Source: Trichosporon coremiiforme (taxonomy: Eukaryota > Basidiomycota > Tremellomycetes > Trichosporonales > Trichosporonaceae). From it: 64,000 nucleotides of DNA. A model generated the notes under the pieces. That model was not told where the DNA came from, did no database searches, and saw only the letters and a list, made by a program, of their open reading frames with translations. A program made the position numbers and the translations under genes. This document shows positions 61,567 through 64,000 of the stretch, piece by piece. The DNA lies in the NCBI GenBank assembly GCA_039545355.1, contig BCJJ01000007.1:1688168-1752167 (forward strand). Reading direction: 5' to 3'. Numbering within the stretch: position 1 is the stretch's first letter; each line of letters begins with the position of its first letter.

Positions 61567-63340
61567 ATGACCCAACCCCTCATCCTTCCTCCCGGCATCG
61601 ACGCCCCCACCTTCGCCAAGTACCTCGACGAGGTCCGCGGCATCGTCGGCGCCGACAACATAGACATCATCACCGGCGACCACCAGTTCGTCAAGACCGA
61701 CTACATGGACCCCGCAAAGGAACACGACATGCACCCCGTCTTCGACAAGGACTACTTTGTGTCCTCGGCCGTCGTCGCACCCCGCAGTGTGCCCGAGCTC
61801 CAGGCCATCATGAAGGTATGCAACCAGTTCAAGGTCCCCGTCTGGCCCTTCTCCATCGGGCGCAACATCGGTTACGGCGGCACGGCGCCCCGCGTCCCTG
61901 GCTCGGTTGGTCTCGACTTGGGCCGTCACATGAACCGTGTCCTCGAGGTCAACGAGAAGGACGCATACTGCCTCGTTGAGCCCGGCGTCACCTTCCACAG
62001 CCTCTACGATGACCTCGTCAAGCGTGGTCTCGAGGACAAGCTCTGGATCGATGTCCCCGACCTCGGCGGCGGCAGTGTCATTGGCAACACGGTCGAGCGC
62101 GGTGTCGGCTACTCGCCCTACGGCGACCACTGGATGATGCACTGCGGTCTCGAAGTCGTGCTCCCCAATGGCGAGCTGGTGCGCACTGGTATGGGGGCGC
62201 TCCCCGAACCCGGCGCAGACCAGGGCCAGTCACCCGACCAGCAAAAGCCGAACCGCTGCTGGCAGCTGTTCAACTACGGCTTCGGTCCTTACCACGACGG
62301 CATGTTCTCGCAGAGCAACTATGGCATCGTCACCAAAATGGGTTTGTGGCTCATGCCCAACCCTGGAGGGTACCAGGCATACTCAATCACATTCGAGAAA
62401 GAAGACGACCTGCCAGCCATTGTTGAGACGATCCGCCTGTTGCGCATTTCCATGATCATCCAGAACGTTGCCACCATTCGCAGCCTGCTTCTCGACGCCG
62501 CGTGCCTCGACTCGAAAGAGGCTTTCTGCCCTGGCGTCAAGGGCCGTACCCTGAACGAGGCCGAGATGGACGACATTCAGCGCAAGACCGGACTTGGGCG
62601 CTGGATCTTCTATGGTGCACTGTACGGCCCAGACCCTGTCCGCGATGCGCTCTGGGGCGCAATCAAGGGTGCTTTCTCGCAAATCCCCGGCGCCAAGTTC
62701 TACCTGCACGAGGAGGGGCGTCCGGCTCCGGGCGTGCTCGACATTCGCTCCAAGACCATGCGTGGTGTGCCGACGTACGACGAGCTGAAGTGGGTTGACT
62801 GGGTGCCGAACGGGGCGCACTTCTTCTTCTCGCCCATTGCCGAGGTGCGCGGCGACGCGGCAACCAAGCAGTACCAGATCTCCAAAAAGCGTCTCGTCGA
62901 GGCTGGCTTTGACGTCATTGTCGACTTCATCATTGGCATGCGCGAGATGCACCATATCATCTGCGTCGTGTACGACCGCACCAAGCCCGAGGAGCGTGCG
63001 CGTGCCGTGGAGGTCGTCCGCGGACTGATCGACGAGTGCGCCGCCGAGGGTTGGGGAGAGTGTAAGTGTCCTGTGTGGAGTGAGGCTGACAGCAGACCGC
63101 ACCCACATCTCGCTCATGGACCAGATCGCGGGCACGTACAACTTCAACGACAATGCGCTCATGAAGCTGTCCGAGAGGATCAAGGACACGCTCGACCCCA
63201 ACGGTATCCTCGCCCCGGGCAAGAATGGCGTCTGGCCTTCCAACTATGACAAGTCCAAGTGGCAGCTGAAGGCGGGATCCGCGGTCACGCGCGACTCCAT
63301 CCCCAAGACGCCCGGCGTTCCCCGTCCCTCCAAGCTGTGA
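61567..63340 (+). CDS. Vanillyl-alcohol oxidase-type flavoprotein, peroxisomal
   Basis: Exons 61567-63061 and 63096-63340, 579 residues. FAD enzyme of the VAO/PCMH fold that oxidises 4-hydroxybenzyl alcohols, 4-alkylphenols or their methyl ethers, making peroxide. FAD-domain marks: PFSIGRNIGYGG around residue 95-105 with the active-site Tyr, WIDVPDLGGGSVIGNT around 155-170 with the catalytic Asp, and NGAHFFFSP near 420 with the His that binds FAD covalently in the Penicillium enzyme. The Tyr-Arg pair of the phenolate pocket is YRTH at residues 499-500, with the Tyr codon split by the 34-nt intron. DPNGILAPGKNGVWPS is the family's end signature. The last residues PSKL form a PTS1. All known catalytic residues seem present, so activity is likely. 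Confidence 0.95.
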
Positions 63341-63381
63341 TATTTTTCTTCCTGCATAGCGTTGTATGAATCCGAAGTCAC

Positions 63382-64000
63382 TTATGCCTGCACCGTCTGT
63401 ACCCCCACCTCCTCGACCCTCGTGATGACGCCATCGAGCGACTTAGGGACCGCGTGGCGGAACCCCTGGAACCCGCCCTCTTCTTCCTCCCGGAGGTGCT
63501 CACCATACTTGCTCAACCCGCCGAGGTAGAACAGGATATTGTGTTTCTTGCCCGGAATGTTGGCGCCAAAGATCCAACTGTCAATCTCAGCGTACAGCGT
63601 GCCCCTGGCTAGATCATGGCAGTGCCGCGTCCATCTCTCCTCGTCCTCGGGCTTGACATCAATAAGGGAGTCGGCTCCAGCCCGTCGGCGCTGTTCCGCG
63701 TCCGCGACAAGGTTCGCGATGAACTCGACCTGCACCTCGATGGCGGGGACGAGGTTGGCGAACGGACCCTGCGGCCCGCTGACCATGAGGAGGTTGGGAA
63801 ACCCCGCAGTCCCGACGCCGAGGTAGCTGCTCGGCGTGTCCCAGTGCGCATCCAGTGTGCTGCGGCCCCTGATGTCCATGCGGCGATAGTTGCCGTCGAC
63901 GGCGTCGAATCCCGTCGCGAGCACGAGCACGTCGAGCTCATATTCTGTCCCGTCCTGGGTGACTATGCCGCGTTCGTTGACCTGCGTGATGGGGGTCTCG
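63382..64000 (-). CDS. Baeyer-Villiger-type flavin monooxygenase, 3' part
   Basis: Open to the window edge, so only the C-terminal about 205 residues are visible; the gene starts beyond 64000. ELDVLVLATGF is the conserved ATG(F) motif near the end of the NADPH domain, followed by GRSTLDAHWDTPSSYLGV, PNLLMVSGPQGPFANL, RGTLYAEIDSWIFGANIPGK and a final KSLDGV. The last blocks match cyclohexanone/phenylacetone monooxygenase-like fungal BVMOs. Such enzymes insert oxygen next to a ketone. Convergent with the VAO gene (41 bp between stops), which supports a catabolic cluster. Confidence 0.88.
   Translation of the reverse strand, partial: ETPITQVNERGIVTQDGTEYELDVLVLATGFDAVDGNYRRMDIRGRSTLDAHWDTPSSYLGVGTAGFPNLLMVSGPQGPFANLVPAIEVQVEFIANLVADAEQRRRAGADSLIDVKPEDEERWTRHCHDLARGTLYAEIDSWIFGANIPGKKHNILFYLGGLSKYGEHLREEEEGGFQGFRHAVPKSLDGVITRVEEVGVQTVQA

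Noticed and set aside
1..64000. CRISPR array or intact transposon
   Set aside because: No regularly spaced repeats, transposase, reverse transcriptase or terminal repeats were seen.

Overview
The window looks like nuclear DNA of a basidiomycete yeast, most likely a tremellomycete of the Trichosporonales type (inference). Supporting signs are very short spliceosomal introns (about 31-50 nt, GTGAGT/GTAAGT donors, CTNAC branch points, CAG acceptors), introns in all twelve tRNA genes, and fungal families: GET3, SMN without Tudor, CSTF2/Rna15, DHA1 and allantoate-permease MFS carriers, and a PTS1-tagged vanillyl-alcohol oxidase. No ribosomal RNA, CRISPR array or intact transposon was seen.

Layout. 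0-15.8 kb is gene-poor and decayed. It holds lineage-specific coiled-coil genes with in-frame stops, three copies of a family that begins MWYNCTF or MWYNSTF (A, B, C), a secreted ricin-fold lectin-like gene, two tRNA-Glu, one tRNA-Leu and a tandem array of five tRNA-Cys(GCA). 15.8-32.3 kb is mostly housekeeping: a DHA1 carrier, a thioredoxin-fold gene, tRNA-Asp and tRNA-Thr, an allantoate-permease-type carrier, a peroxisomal enoyl-CoA hydratase, a divergent pair of related small proteins, SMN, CSTF2 and GET3. 32.8-36.6 kb has two intact MWYNCTF-family genes (D, E) and a one-module relative (F). 37-41 kb has a secreted GH5-like glycosidase and an SDR. 41.6-49.2 kb is an array of four small GPI-type cysteine-rich genes, one of them a relic. 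49.5-51.4 kb holds a paralogue pair, one broken. 51.7-57 kb has a ZIP zinc transporter, an alpha/beta-hydrolase and an AAAP amino-acid transporter. 54.1-59.4 kb also has three copies of an F-box-like family, one intact. 59.9-60.24 kb is a mitochondrial cox2 fragment. 60.5-64 kb is an apparent catabolic group: SDR, vanillyl-alcohol oxidase and a Baeyer-Villiger-type monooxygenase cut by the window end.

How parts relate. The SDR/VAO/monooxygenase group fits oxidation of methoxylated or 4-alkyl phenols, with the oxidase ending in SKL. The lineage-specific families (MWYNCTF, GPI, F-box-like, coiled-coil) sit as tandem copies in mixed states of decay, which suggests fast birth and death of surface and regulatory genes. 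At least nine in-frame nonsense codons lie in otherwise open frames. Two can be compared with a paralogue inside this window, and both are C:G to T:A transitions.
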